DNA of 64,000 nucleotides from Pseudoips prasinana (GCA_951640165.1 OX621260.1:18122001-18186000); one strand, 5' to 3'; positions 41,588-52,034 are shown, numbered from the stretch's first letter. The notes: generated by a model from the sequence alone, not told the origin. Made by a program: numbers and translations.

Positions 41588-42350
41588 CATACGTTTTTCC
41601 CTCTTTATCACTATTAACCTTTTGACCGTGAAAGTCGAAACTGCCTATTGGTTAGACAAGATGGCTATATAGAGTCAGTGGTCAAGAGTAATAAACTAAG
41701 GCGCCTTTTGAAATTCATATGCTCATTAGAAATTCTTTATCTCGTACTTAAAATGGTGAAGGAAATCATAGGGAGGAGCCTACATGCTTGAGAGTTCTCC
41801 TCGTCTGACAACTTGCAATAGACAAGCGTGGTGGCACCGTATTATTGGTCACATATTTGTGACTGGCTTAAAGGGTAAGTTTTCGCTTGTCACATATTTG
41901 TGACAATGGGCTCCATAAGATTAATATGATCTTAACAATTTATCGATTTGTAGAGAGTCTATATAGTTCAACATTTTTTTATTAACTTTATTAATACTTA
42001 CGACATAAAGTGAGACGCGTAACGTCATAATAATTGTAGGCATATGTTCACACGTGAGCAGAAAACCTCCGGAGCAAAATAACCTTTGTTAGATAACAAA
42101 CGCTCCTGGTAAAAATATATTAATTTTACCACTAGTATTAGTTATCTAATAGAGGTATACGTGGTAGACATTTTTTTAAAGTATATAGTAGAATAAAATG
42201 CCTAAAACGTATATTACACGTTATAAAACTAAGCTTTGCAGATAAGGTCTACAATAATATTTGCCGAGAGGTTTCCGCTGACTGTCGTCCGTGCGAACGT
42301 AGGGTTGTTGTTAGCAAAACCCCAAAATAAATAAATTTGTAAAAAAATAT
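41588..42350. other. Spacer with a duplicated palindrome
   Basis: GTCACATATTTGTGAC occurs twice, 41848-41863 and 41889-41904. No gene. Confidence 0.45.
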
Positions 42351-42351
42351 T

Positions 42352-42515
42352 GTGTACATGAACATGTCTGTTTATCCTGAATCTGGGTGTAATTATCTAT
42401 ATAAGTGTGTATTTACAAAAGAAAAGTATTGCTTGTCGTTTAGCAGTTATCTGGTTTCCATAGTACAAGCTCTGCTTAGTTTGTATTATTGGATTTTATT
42501 ATTATTATTATTATA
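42352..42515 (+). mobile_element. SINE family A, 3' two thirds
   Basis: GTGTACATGAACATGTCTGT to GCTCTGCTTAGTTTG and an ATT-rich tail. Confidence 0.75.
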
Positions 42516-42627
42516 TTCAATATAATACTGCAAATTTTACATGTGTATAATTATATAAAGAAAACCTTAAACATTTTTAGATACATTTTTCTAAACATGC
42601 TCATTGACGTGATTCAAAGCAACGAAT

Positions 42628-42715
42628 AATAATAATAATTCTTTATTTGCAAAATAAAAAGTGTCTATACTTATAATAAATTAGTTTCTACTACATAGTG
42701 GTACAACTGTAAGTC
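42628..42715 (-). mobile_element. LINE 3' end with (ATT)n tail, minus strand
   Basis: AATAATAATAATTCTTTATTTGC. The complement ends GCAAATAAAG then (AATT/ATT)n. Confidence 0.5.
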
Positions 42716-43059
42716 AGAGGGAACAAAAGGAATAAGCTGCTAAGTAGTTTAACATAATATGGCAAAAGTTCAATATTGCCATGATAATGCGGCACGAAAC
42801 GCAGTTGTTTAAGTAGGTATACTAGGGTGTAAAGAAAACGAGCCAAGTTAAGAGTTCGCGTGTCAAGGTCACAAAATAAATCGTGTTTTTAACCACAAAT
42901 ATTGCTTAGTCACGAGATTTTTACAGGTATAGTGGTCGCACAAGAACAAGGACGGACGCTTCCAACTTAAATGCATAAAATATTTGTAAACAATTAATGT
43001 CTGCAAGGATTTAATGAACTAAAACTTCGTAAATAACAACTGCACGACGCGACATTTTA
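42716..43059. other. No recognised feature
   Basis: No gene or repeat border supported. Confidence 0.3.
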
Positions 43060-43228
43060 TCTACTATATAAAAATAAGTCGGGTTTTCCTTCCTGACGCT
43101 ATAACTCCAGAACGCATGAACCGATTTTCACGGTTTTGCATTCGTTGGAAAGGTCTCGGGCTCCGTGAGGTTTATAGCAATGAAAATTTATAAAATTTAA
43201 CGCGAGTAACACCGCGGGGCACAGCTAG
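43060..43228 (+). mobile_element. Short Helitron, first of an abutting pair
   Basis: TCTACTATATAAAAATAAGT to CGCGGGGCACAGCTAG. Ends where the next copy begins. Confidence 0.9.
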
Positions 43229-43399
43229 TCTACTATATAAAAATAAGTCGGGTTTTCCTTCCTGACGCTATAACTCCAGAACGCATGAACCGATTTCCAC
43301 GGTTTTGCATTCGTTGGAAAGGTCTCGGGCTCCGTGAGGTTTATAGCAAAGAAAATTTAAAAAAAATTTAAGGCGAGTAACACCTCGGGGCACAGCTAG
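43229..43399 (+). mobile_element. Short Helitron, second of an abutting pair
   Basis: TCTACTATATAAAAATAAGT to CTCGGGGCACAGCTAG, then T. Nearly identical to the preceding copy. Confidence 0.9.
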
Positions 43400-43619
43400 T
43401 TTGATTATAATTTCTTGGACATTATCAATTCGCGAGTATTTTGGCATCAGTGATTGTCTAAAAGTCAAACTTTTCTACACTGTTTTTATTAGTAGGTATG
43501 TGCAGATTTTTGTTAATAACTAAGACTAGGTAACTTTGATTTTAGGATTTAAGAATTTATTCTTTTATTATCACAATCTGAAACAGTAATAGTTTTGCCC
43601 TGGTTGATAATAATAGACT

Positions 43620-43840
43620 CTATGTGTGGTGCAGCGGCTAAGACAGTCGCCTCACCGCTTCGTGGCCCGGGTTGCAATCCCGCGCAGGACAACTATTTGT
43701 GGGACTCATAAATAGTTGTTCTGAGTCTGAATCTTCTTTGTATCCGTCAATTACATGTTTGTAAAGTACCCCGCGAGTGCCCGCGACACAGGGCATAAAT
43801 TCCCTAGTGCGGGCGTTGCCTTCCTAAGCAGAGGAAGCAG
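43620..43840 (+). mobile_element. SINE family E, near full length
   Basis: GTGGTGCAGCGGCTAAGACA head, GGGTTGCAATCCCGCGC (decayed box B), AATAGTTGTTCTGAGTCTGA body, GCGACACAGGG near the 3' end. Confidence 0.85.
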
Positions 43841-44703
43841 TCATATAATATGATATTTTTATTTTATTATTATGTTATGATATTTCAAAATGCCTAAGCT
43901 GTAAATAATCCAGAGTAAAAGCATACTTCTGTGGTAAAAGTGTTATTTTGCAACAAGGACTTTTTTAACTAGGTACGCAAAATGATTATTCTATTAAAGT
44001 TTATATGAACGAAGGTTTATTAACAAAATATAGATGGACGACAGCAGTATACGCAGTTTTATCTACTATTTATTAATTTGAACACTTCTTGCAAAAGATG
44101 GCAAAAAAACGGACTTCATGCCACAGTCATTCTCTACCAGCCAATCTATAAATATATAAATTATCGCGTTCATTTAGTACTTGCAATAGACTATCAGCGA
44201 ACTAGACCTTCAACTCTTTGCCAATGCTACATAAAAAAAATACCAATTAATAAGGTATATAGTCTAGTCTACAAAAACTAAGATCAAGTGAGTCAGTATA
44301 ACAGTAAAAGTTTATTATTAACGCCACATGCCAATGTGAGTTTTGGCTGCGAGATTTTGGCTGCATATGTTCGAGAAATCGATTCAAGATTCCTGTTTTG
44401 AGAAACGGTGAATGGTAATATTTGGTAAATACGTTCAACTCACATGCGGATGTATTAGCTAAATCATAAACCCCATCTCATGTTGTTTATAAACAGTCTA
44501 GTCAACGTCATATCCATAGAAACAATTAGATTGAAAAATAGTGTTTATCTTTCAATGTTTCTCTTCCCTCTGTTAGCACGTATATGCCGCGGACTTGGGT
44601 ACTTGGGTAGTCGAACTGCGTACATTTTGATCTTATCTTACGAAACCGAAACCCCAGACATGAAATTGTTTAGGTCCGTCCAGAATCTGATAACGTAGGT
44701 ATA
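43841..44703. other. AT-rich sequence without recognised feature
   Basis: Short open stretches at 44078 and 44480 show no domain. Confidence 0.35.
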
Positions 44704-45148
44704 CAGGCTGGCCGAGGAGTTGACGTTCAAACGCAAAATTTAGATACCTTATGATGAGGAGTATCCGAATAACCCCCATGTATGTTCTATGATTTTGCGT
44801 AGTTTTCGAGATAGTATTTATTTTAATATTTTTTTCGTAAATTTCACCTCATATCAGTTTTCGATTCGAGTTTCTCGTTCTGTTGAACGTTTCTAGTTCA
44901 GTTTTTGTGTGGTAACTAATTAGCATAGTTTAACCTAACTCCTTAAAAAGTATGGTTTATCTAATAATTGCAGAACTGACTTAGAATTTATTCGAAAGTA
45001 CAAAATTAGGGTTTCAGCTCAGGACTCATAAATTTGCAAAGAAGCAAAAAAGTGCAAAATCTTTTAACAAACATGGCGGTGATTCGGATACTCCTCTTCA
45101 TAAAATATCTAAATTTTGCGTTTGAACGTCAACTCCTTGGCCACCCTG
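44704..45148. mobile_element. MITE with long CAGGGTGGCC-type TIRs, 445 bp
   Basis: The left TIR CAGGCTGGCCGAGGAGTTGA continues inward for about 70 bases and is inverted at the right end (..AACTCCTTGGCCACCCTG), including GAGGAGTATCCGAAT inside. Flanked by TA. Tc1/mariner-type by TSD; no ORF. Confidence 0.85.
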
Positions 45149-45184
45149 TATAAAGCGTTCGGTGCGACTTAGTGCGGGGGTACA

Positions 45185-45864
45185 CGGTGGGTACATGACA
45201 ATATATGGATGTAATGTCCTATGGAATTCTTCTCTGGGGTAGCTCTGCTGACATTGACACCATATTTATATTGCAAAAAAGAGCTGTAAGAGCTATCTAT
45301 AATCTTGGCCCGAGAGTGTCTCTAAGAGAAAAATTCAAAGAGGTCAACATTCTAACTGTACCATCTCAGTATATATATGAAAACTTACTATATGTGCATA
45401 AAAATATCGATTCCTTCTGTAAAAGGAGCGATACACATAATGTAAATACTAGATATAAGAATAATCTCATACTGCATACTACCCGTCTCCACAAAATAAG
45501 TAACTCTTTTATGGGGCAATGTATAAGATTCTATAACAAACTTCCCAATGATATTAGAGAATTGTCTACGAATAAGTTTAAAAGAATTATTAAAGCCAAA
45601 TTGTGTAGCAGGGCATATTACAAAATTTCTGATTATTTAAGTGATAAAAGTGCTTGGGATGGAGTTGTTCTGAGTCAACACACATGATTGTAATTAATCT
45701 TAAGTATATTTTATTTTAAAAAAGGATTCCTACTGAGTTTTCTGGCAGTGTTTCTCAGTAGCTGCCACGTCATGCACTGCACGGTAGGGTAAAAAAAATA
45801 TGACGATTCCACATAAATGTAAAATTTTTACGGAATAAAATTACTTTGACTTTGACTTTGACTA
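45185..45864 (+). mobile_element. 5'-truncated Jockey-like LINE with (TTTGAC)n tail
   Basis: RT C-terminal coding region, 3' UTR with a CTGGCAG/CAGTAGCTGCC fold, and a TTTGACTTTGACTTTGAC tail at 45843-45864. Confidence 0.82.
45205..45687 (+). CDS. C-terminal end of a Jockey-like LINE reverse transcriptase
   Basis: 160 residues. SYGILLWGSSADID..ILQKRAVRAIY is the conserved block after the RT thumb in insect Jockey-like ORF2 proteins. Then come NTRYKNNL and SFMGQCIRFYNKLPNDI, and a Lys-rich end. All catalytic motifs lie upstream of the truncation, so the peptide has no enzyme activity. The ATG is simply the first Met in the fragment. The frame is intact to TGA 45685. A related, more decayed piece follows at 46298. 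Confidence 0.8.
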   Translation: MDVMSYGILLWGSSADIDTIFILQKRAVRAIYNLGPRVSLREKFKEVNILTVPSQYIYENLLYVHKNIDSFCKRSDTHNVNTRYKNNLILHTTRLHKISNSFMGQCIRFYNKLPNDIRELSTNKFKRIIKAKLCSRAYYKISDYLSDKSAWDGVVLSQHT

Positions 45865-46216
45865 TATTTAGAACATTAGAATGCGATATGACGAAAAAAA
45901 AACGAATAACTTTTATACAAAGAACTTTTGTTGATCAAAATGTTTGTATGATGTAATTGTAGATTCTTTTCTTTTGGTATCCAACACTATTACGGTAACA
46001 GGTGGTTTAACATCAATAACCAATTCGTTTCTGTGGTTGATCACTGTTCCAAACTACTCTAACCTTTTCGCGTTCACGTAACACACAAGTGCTTTTGCAA
46101 CATTTCAATAACAAATCCACGGAATGCGTCCATTATCCATCACACAATCAAATACACGATAAATGCTAAATTATTGGTCATACGTAGTAGAGAGAAGATT
46201 TCTACAGCCATTTTAA
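45865..46216. other. No recognised feature
   Basis: No gene or repeat border supported. Confidence 0.3.
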
Positions 46217-46295
46217 CCCAGATATTACGGACACCAAGAGATGTGTTTCAGCTAGTCTCCTGTCCCTTATGTAGTACTGTAGTAACAAGTGGTTT
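46217..46295. repeat. Direct repeat, copy 1 (with 47348-47426)
   Basis: CAGATATTACGGACACCAAG and GTACTGTAGTAACAAGTG are shared in order over about 79 bases. Confidence 0.85.
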
Positions 46296-46297
46296 AA

Positions 46298-46603
46298 GTG
46301 AAGTATCTATATAAAAAGAAAAGTGAACTGCATAATATAAATACTAGGAATAAAAACAAACTAGCCATGCCAGGCTTTAGAGTAAGCAAAACGAATAAAT
46401 CATTTTTAGGAAATTGTATTAGGTTTTATAACAAGCTTCCTGCTCAAATTACTGATCTGCCTGACACAAGTTTTAAAACACATATTAAACGTATACTTAT
46501 GGCTAGGGGTTATTACACCACTAAAGAGTACATCGATGACAAAGACGTCTGGCTCTCACTTCCTACCTGCACATTGCTCGCTGGAGATCTTGTAGCCATA
46601 TAG
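46298..46603 (+). pseudogene. Second Jockey-like RT C-terminal fragment
   Basis: About 101 codons with NINTRNKNKL and KSFLGNCIRFYNKLPAQI, the same blocks as in the 45205 fragment but clearly diverged, so a different element. It starts inside the protein (no ATG) and lacks the upstream YG.LLWG block. Confidence 0.72.
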
Positions 46604-46840
46604 ACATGACTGATCTGCTGTGCTGTGTTACGTGAACTATCTGTAAATGATTGCTATCATATACTTAATTTAAAATTATTGACTCTGTCTCAAAATGAAT
46701 AATGTTATTGTTTCGAAGTTTTTCTTTTGTATACCTAAATATAATCTAAAATAATAAGCATTCAGACAACCGATCGAGCATATATTGTGTTTGCCTACTA
46801 AATAATTACTCTAATTGGACCAAATCCCGTGTTCATGCCC
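46604..46840. other. No recognised feature
   Basis: Probably 3' UTR of the preceding LINE fragment, without a clear tail. Confidence 0.3.
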
Positions 46841-46965
46841 GCTTGAGTATGTTTCGCCGGACCGTCTCAACTGGGTCGTGTTGAAACCGGTAGTAGATGA
46901 ACCCACTGAGTTTGTTTCGCTGGGTCTTCTCAGTTGGGGCGCATTGGATCCGGTGGTAGCATTAA
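46841..46965. repeat. Two imperfect 56-bp tandem units
   Basis: 46841-46896 and 46904-46959 share GAGT(A/T)TGTTTCGC, TCTCA(A/G)(C/T)TGGG and CCGGT(A/G)GTAG. The motif is common in lepidopteran retroelement remains. Confidence 0.65.
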
Positions 46966-47079
46966 AGCGCGACCGTCGTTATTAAGACAAGGTCCGTCAT
47001 AATAATAATACCTTTAATATAAACAGAACCATTGACAATATGTAGTAAAAATATTAGACTTAAACTAGATAATTAAACA

Positions 47080-47301
47080 TAATCTCTTGATAATAACTTG
47101 ATACGAGCTAGCTAAATATCATTTCTGTAATAAAATAAATTTTATAAATGTTTTCATACAAGATGTACCTAAATATCTATGTTACTAGAAATAATATCTA
47201 ATGTATACAACTATATTACTACAAACATGTTCTGACTATTTACAAGCGCTTTTTTAAAGTCTACGTGAATAAAAGCCTTTTTTATTTTATTTTATTTTAT
47301 C
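47080..47301 (+). mobile_element. LINE 3' end with (TTTTA)n tail
   Basis: GTCTACGTGAATAAAAGCC then TTTTATTTTATTTTATTTTA. The inverted relative lies at 24273-24440. Confidence 0.65.
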
Positions 47302-47347
47302 GTGAGCGACAACATATCCTTATATTGAAGTCGCTCTATGTTATATA

Positions 47348-47426
47348 ACCCAGATATTACGGACACCAAGAAATCTGTTTAGCTACTCTCCTATCCCTTA
47401 TAAAGTACTGTAGTAACAAGTGAGTT
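47348..47426. repeat. Direct repeat, copy 2 (with 46217-46295)
   Basis: See copy 1; about ten differences by eye. Confidence 0.85.
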
Positions 47427-47847
47427 AATAGGACTGAAGACTGTTGTAACCAGAGTTCTTTGGTTGTCACAGTACCATCGACAAATATACGACCGGCCCC
47501 AAGTAGACACGGGTGAAACCGACCTGCAACCGCGAAAAAAACCGAATTGCGCATCTATGGTTCTACACGGTAGGCAGCTGAAAATGAGCGTTGCAGTCGG
47601 GTTCTGGCTGTAACAGTGTGCTGAGCTGCCTACCAATTGAACACATAATATATTAGCTATCTTTGTTATCTGTACTTTCATGTGTTTTTTAATCATATAT
47701 TGTTTTCTTGTAGTAGTATATTGTTTATTTTTTAAGTTTCCTTCTTTTTAACAGTACATTTATAAAAAATGTCATTTTATTTATGGACACACCACAATTT
47801 TGGTATATCTCTTGTTTCACACCGACTGCTATTAGGTATTGTTCAAC
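47427..47847. other. Unclassified sequence
   Basis: A 101-codon minus-strand open stretch near 47391-47696 has no recognised domain and overlaps the direct repeat. Not called as a gene. Confidence 0.35.
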
Positions 47848-48217
47848 TCCTATTCATCCTAAGGTTGTCTGGAAGAGATCGCTTTATGCGATAAGACCGC
47901 CCTTTGTACAACTTTGTACCTTATACCCCCGTGCCACGGAGAGCACGTAAAGCCGTCGGCCCTGTGCCTGACCACTTTACGCTGGTGTCGCTAGGCGTCC
48001 CATCGGATCATGAGAGTGATGGAAAAGAAAGTGCTCCTGTGTTTGCGCACACACTTGAACACTATAATATGTCCCGCGCAGATGGCTAATCTCTGTTGAG
48101 ACTGGCCGCCGTGGCCGAAATTTGGCTAGAAGGACATTATTATTATTATGTAATATCTCCTGTCATATTATTATGTATTCTTATGGTGTACAATAAAGAG
48201 TATTCTATTCTATATAA
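47848..48217 (+). mobile_element. LINE 3' end with a SINE B fragment inside
   Basis: GGTTGTCTGGAAGAGATCGC then TTTATGCGATAAGACCGCCC at the 5' side and TGTACAATAAAGAGTATTCT at the 3' end, as in 53095-53310 and 57543-57716. 47932-48122 is plus-strand SINE B 3' sequence (GAGCACGTAAAGCCGTCGGC to GGCCGCCGTGGCCG). Confidence 0.7.
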
Positions 48218-48255
48218 GTAAGTATAAGTTTGTACAAATTTAATTTTTCATTTAA

Positions 48256-48327
48256 AAAAAATAGATCCAGAAATCTTGGACCATGTTACCAAACATAGTG
48301 TCCAAGTTTTCTGGCTCTATTTTTTCG
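48256..48327. repeat. 26-bp hairpin with 20-base loop
   Basis: AAAAAATAGATCCAGAAATC..GGAC pairs with GTCC..GGCTCTATTTTTT, with three mismatches by eye. Confidence 0.8.
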
Positions 48328-49505
48328 CCTTCTGACTTCTATTCACATGGCTGTAAACATCTTCTCTCTACTACTACCTATGACCAACTATTTATCCTTC
48401 AACTACTCCGGACCGTGTTTTCATGGATTCGGATCCGACGTGCGTAACCGCCCTTACAAAACAGAGCTATTTTCAGATGTAACTGCTTTTAGCATTAACA
48501 TAAACAAATATTGCATGTTTATAAAGCGATATTTTGTGTTAAAACAACCCACGACTCGAAAGTCTTGTAACACAGCGTTGCCGCCATTTAACCTAAATGT
48601 CTGCCTAAAAGGCATTAAACTTTAAACGGATGAGTCAGACGCATTTGTAACACGAAAACAGACTAATGTGTAAAGGTTAACCACTGATGTTTTTTGTCTT
48701 GTGTTTTTTACGTATTCAAGAACTGAATTGAATACGATTTAAATTAGTTAGTAGTTTTTTAATCTGCGAAAGGCCCACGTTCGTGGTTGGCAATTAATAG
48801 ATTTTTTGCTTGAGCGCTGATCTTAGTGTTGCCTGCCAACGAGCAAAGTTCCTAAACGTTACGAAGACACTGCAGGAAGCACTTAGGCCAGGTTTTCGAG
48901 GTCTCCAGAACTTCTGGATGGAACTATAATGAATCAAGTAGCCAAATGATTTCACGCACAATGGCCCAAGCAGGAAACCATTCGTCCCACTGACAGTTAG
49001 GTAATTAAGTTTCGCATAATTGCTACTAGAGCATTCGTGTCGGCCAGGTATTTTTTTATCTCTTTATTGACATCCATAAATAAATTATCGTACTTATTTG
49101 CGTTTATTCTCATTGGACTCGAGAAGTGTTTTTTCTTTATAGGCTTGAATTAAAAGAAAGTTTGGCTTAAATTAATTAATTAGCATTACCTATCTAGTCT
49201 TTAAGTTATTAAACATATGTACTTCTACTACTGTTATTAAACATATGTAAGTTATTAAACATATGTACTTCTTTTATCCATTACCTAATGTTATTTTTAA
49301 GTGCCGACGACATATTGTAAAGTGACACACTCAAACCCTAGAGGTTTCTGTGCCACTTCTAAAAAAAACAAACTTTTGTTATTTTTGCTCAATAAATAAA
49401 TAGAAAAAAAAGGTAATAAAATTCGAATAAAATATCACTCTTCTTCTGGTCGGACTAAGATTTTAAAGTAGTGTAGAGTGAGACAGAAAGTGTAATTAAA
49501 CTCAC
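48328..49505. other. Possible intron sequence downstream of the kinase exon
   Basis: No further kinase exon was found on the minus strand. TTATTAAACATATGTA occurs three times at 49205-49268. No gene supported. Confidence 0.4.
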
Positions 49506-49682
49506 CTCCATGACGACGTAGACGTACGCAGGACTGTCCATACAGTCGTGCATGGCCACGAGGTTCGTGTGGTGCAGAGCCGTCAGCTCGCGAAGGATCT
49601 TTATCTCTTTAACAAGGATCTCGGACGCTTTCTGTATTCCTTTCTTCGTCACCACTTTGACAGCAACTGATTGTGACGGATT
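49506..49682 (-). CDS. Atg1: Single exon of an Atg1/ULK-type protein kinase
   Basis: 177 bases, 59 codons, phase 0 at both ends. On the minus strand it is preceded by a pyrimidine tract and CAG (TTTTCCTTTTCAG) and followed by GAG|GTGAGT. The peptide is the kinase N-lobe: VAVK (beta-3 Lys, residue 9), TKKGIQKASEILVKEIKIL (alpha-C with its Glu), LTALHHTNLVAMHDC, and VYVVME at the hinge. KEIKIL.ELT.LHH.N and the VME ending match the Atg1/ULK1/2 family, which starts autophagosome formation in the cytoplasm. The glycine-rich loop exon and the catalytic-loop exons were not found in the window. HHTN and MHDC replace the usual HHEN and LLDC, so a diverged paralogue or decaying exon copy is possible. 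It is the only host-like coding sequence here. Confidence 0.72.
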
Positions 49683-49803
49683 CTGAAAAGGAAAAGATAC
49701 GTTGTATTCTAGATAAATTATATTTAAGCCGTGTGGTTTCTGGCCTAGAAAGAATAACAGAGCAGCTCCATATCGTCCCCTGGGTATCGTAAAAGGCGAC
49801 TAA

Positions 49804-50300
49804 GGGTCTAAACAGACGGACCGCATTTCAACTGCAATCCAACTGCAAATTTGCAGTTCGGATGCAGTTTGAATGCAGTTGACACGACTGCAATAGAACT
49901 GCAAACCAACCGTGCGGTCCAATTGCAGTCGGCGTGCAGTCGTGTGAACTGCACACCGACTGCAATCGAACTGCATCCGAACTGCACTACACCCACCAGA
50001 ATCAGTCGTAGAAACAAGGTTAGAGTGAGCACACGCGTTGTCTGTCCGTAAATAAAATTAATATGTCGAGCAACAAGGTTGTAAGATTAAGATTTGACGA
50101 AGCTGGCGGTGGGTATGGTGCAGTTTGGATGCAGTTCGATTGCAGTCGGTGTGCAGTTCACACGACTGCACGCCGACTGCAATTGGACCGCACGGTTGGT
50201 TTGCAGTTCTATTGCAGTCGTGTCAACTGCATTCAAACTGCATCCGAACTGCAAATTGCAGTTGGATTGCAGTTGAAATGCGGTCCGTCTGTTTAGACCC
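49804..50300. mobile_element. Palindromic MITE rich in CTGCA motifs, 497 bp
   Basis: TIR GGGTCTAAACAGACGGACCG and its exact complement at 50281-50300; TAA on both sides (49801-49803, 50301-50303). The arms are inverted for about 190 bases and carry many ACTGCA/TGCAGT hexamers. A roughly 110-base unpaired centre has no ORF. The 3-bp TAA duplication and GGG terminus suggest PIF/Harbinger. Confidence 0.88.
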
Positions 50301-50435
50301 TAAGGTGTCACCTCTATACTAGCTACCATCTAACTGCGGTCACCAACTCACTCTCAATGGCAACCTTTGGGGGGAGTCATTTGTCCAGCAGTGAACGATA
50401 TCAGGCTGATGATGATGAAATAATATTTTGGGACA

Positions 50436-50635
50436 ACTAACACACTGCCATCTGGTGCCAAACTAAGCAGAGCCTGTACTATGGCAACTAGACAAGTGAT
50501 ATTCAGACTTATATATTTCTAAATACCTACATAATATTATAGATGAATTGAACATAGACACAGAGCAGATGATCGAACCCACGACTTCTCGCTGCGCAGA
50601 CAGGGTCATTTACCACAAGACCAATCATTTTTATT
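50436..50635 (-). mobile_element. SINE family F, minus strand
   Basis: GACAACTAACACACTGCCAT to ATTTACCACAAGACCAATCA. Confidence 0.72.
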
Positions 50636-50766
50636 TATTTAGACTTAGTAGGTATTATCATAAATTAACTTCAAGTTACGACAATATACTGCCGTTTGAA
50701 TAAAAATATCAGATAGAGCGCGTCAGTGACAGAATGGGTTCCGTACTCTTGTAAAAAAAGTACGTA

Positions 50767-50892
50767 CAAACGCCAACACATCCACCTTTCCCAATCTGTA
50801 AAAATTTCTTTCATCGATTTTTAACTTTATCACAAAAGCATAAGGTTCACTTTCAATTGGGGAAAGTTGACAGCTTGATGGGTTGGCGTTAG
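50767..50892 (+). mobile_element. CAGACGCCAGCAC palindromic MITE, diverged
   Basis: CAAACGCCAACACATCCACC to GATGGGTTGGCGTT; interior ATTTTTAACTTTATCACAAA. Confidence 0.75.
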
Positions 50893-50985
50893 TGCATTGA
50901 TTGGTGAGCGATTTTGAATTATGTCAAAAAATTGTGCTAGCAGTTTGTAAACATAGTTTTATTTATCGTATACTATTATTACACT

Positions 50986-51240
50986 GTGTGGTGACGGCGA
51001 CAAATATCGGAATCAGAATATCATCACCCCATCTCATCCCGTGGGGGGCGTAGAAGTCGACCCGAGGGAATATCTACCAGAGGATGGGCAGCAGCTTCCT
51101 TCTGATTACTATGACCATCTTACTGCGATCGCCAACCCGTCTGCCAAGCGTGGCGATTATGGCATATCCCCCCAAGACGATTCTTGAGGGAGGCTTGTCC
51201 AGCAGTGGACTTATTTAGCTGTAATGATGATGATGATGAT
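50986..51240 (+). mobile_element. RTE-related repeat D, near full length
   Basis: CACTGTGTGGTGACGGCGAC to GTCCAGCAGTGGACTTATTT and (GATGAT)n. Confidence 0.78.
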
Positions 51241-51389
51241 TATTACACAAGTACAATTGATAAAGTTTATTTATCTTATCGTTCGTTTATCGAGAATTCT
51301 TTTAATCTGTTTTGGCATAGACAAATTAATATTTTGTTTGAAGTAAAACTTCATTACGCATGGCGAATGCATGACAATTGACAAGATCG

Positions 51390-51520
51390 TTACGAAGTGT
51401 GATCGGACGAAGCGAACGGAAGTTGACAGGGAGATACAAGTTAGTAAAGATAGAAAGAGAGAGTGGTGCGAGCACACATTTACTTCTCTCTCTCGCTCTC
51501 ATAGCCTTATGTTTTTTATA
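51390..51520 (+). repeat. CT-rich dispersed repeat
   Basis: GGGAGATACAAGTTAGTAAA, GAGTGGTGCGAGCACAC and CTCTCTCTCGCTCTCATAGC; inverted relative of 24464-24610. Confidence 0.6.
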
Positions 51521-52034
51521 TCTATGTTTTACGTCAGTCGTGCGTCGTGAGTATGTTTTACTTCAAACACACTAGTTTGTAACATATTCTACATTGTATT
51601 ATTTTTTATAAGAGTTGGAATCACATTAGTATTAAAACAGTGAGCCAAAAGGGTTATTTATTGACATTGTTAGTACGGAACCATAAAGCCATCAGTTGTA
51701 TCTATGTACATGACATCTGCGAGAATAATGGACAATGGATGGTGTTGTAATTGTTTAAAATTGCAAAATAAATAATTGATTGTAAATTATTGTGTGACCC
51801 AGCAATACTTGTGAATGTATCTTAATTCGCAAGTATTGGTGAGTTGGAAAATTACAATAAAATACAAACTTAATTATTAAAATAATTTTTATGTAAATTA
51901 TTATAAATCGCACAATACTTCTTACTAGTGTTCCATGCCAAAAAGTAATAAAATAACCTATATGGTGACACTGAAATATATTTCAGCTAATATTGTCAAA
52001 AAGTTATATAATTTTCACTATTTAAGACAGATGA
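51521..52034. other. AT-rich sequence without recognised feature
   Basis: No gene or repeat border supported. Confidence 0.35.

Noticed and set aside
47391..47696. 101-codon minus-strand frame
   Set aside because: No domain, overlaps a duplicated repeat, and shows no splice or start context.
49808..50322. Several 60-77 codon frames in the CTGCA palindrome
   Set aside because: Every frame is mirrored by the inverted arms, and the encoded repeats only reflect ACTGCA periodicity.
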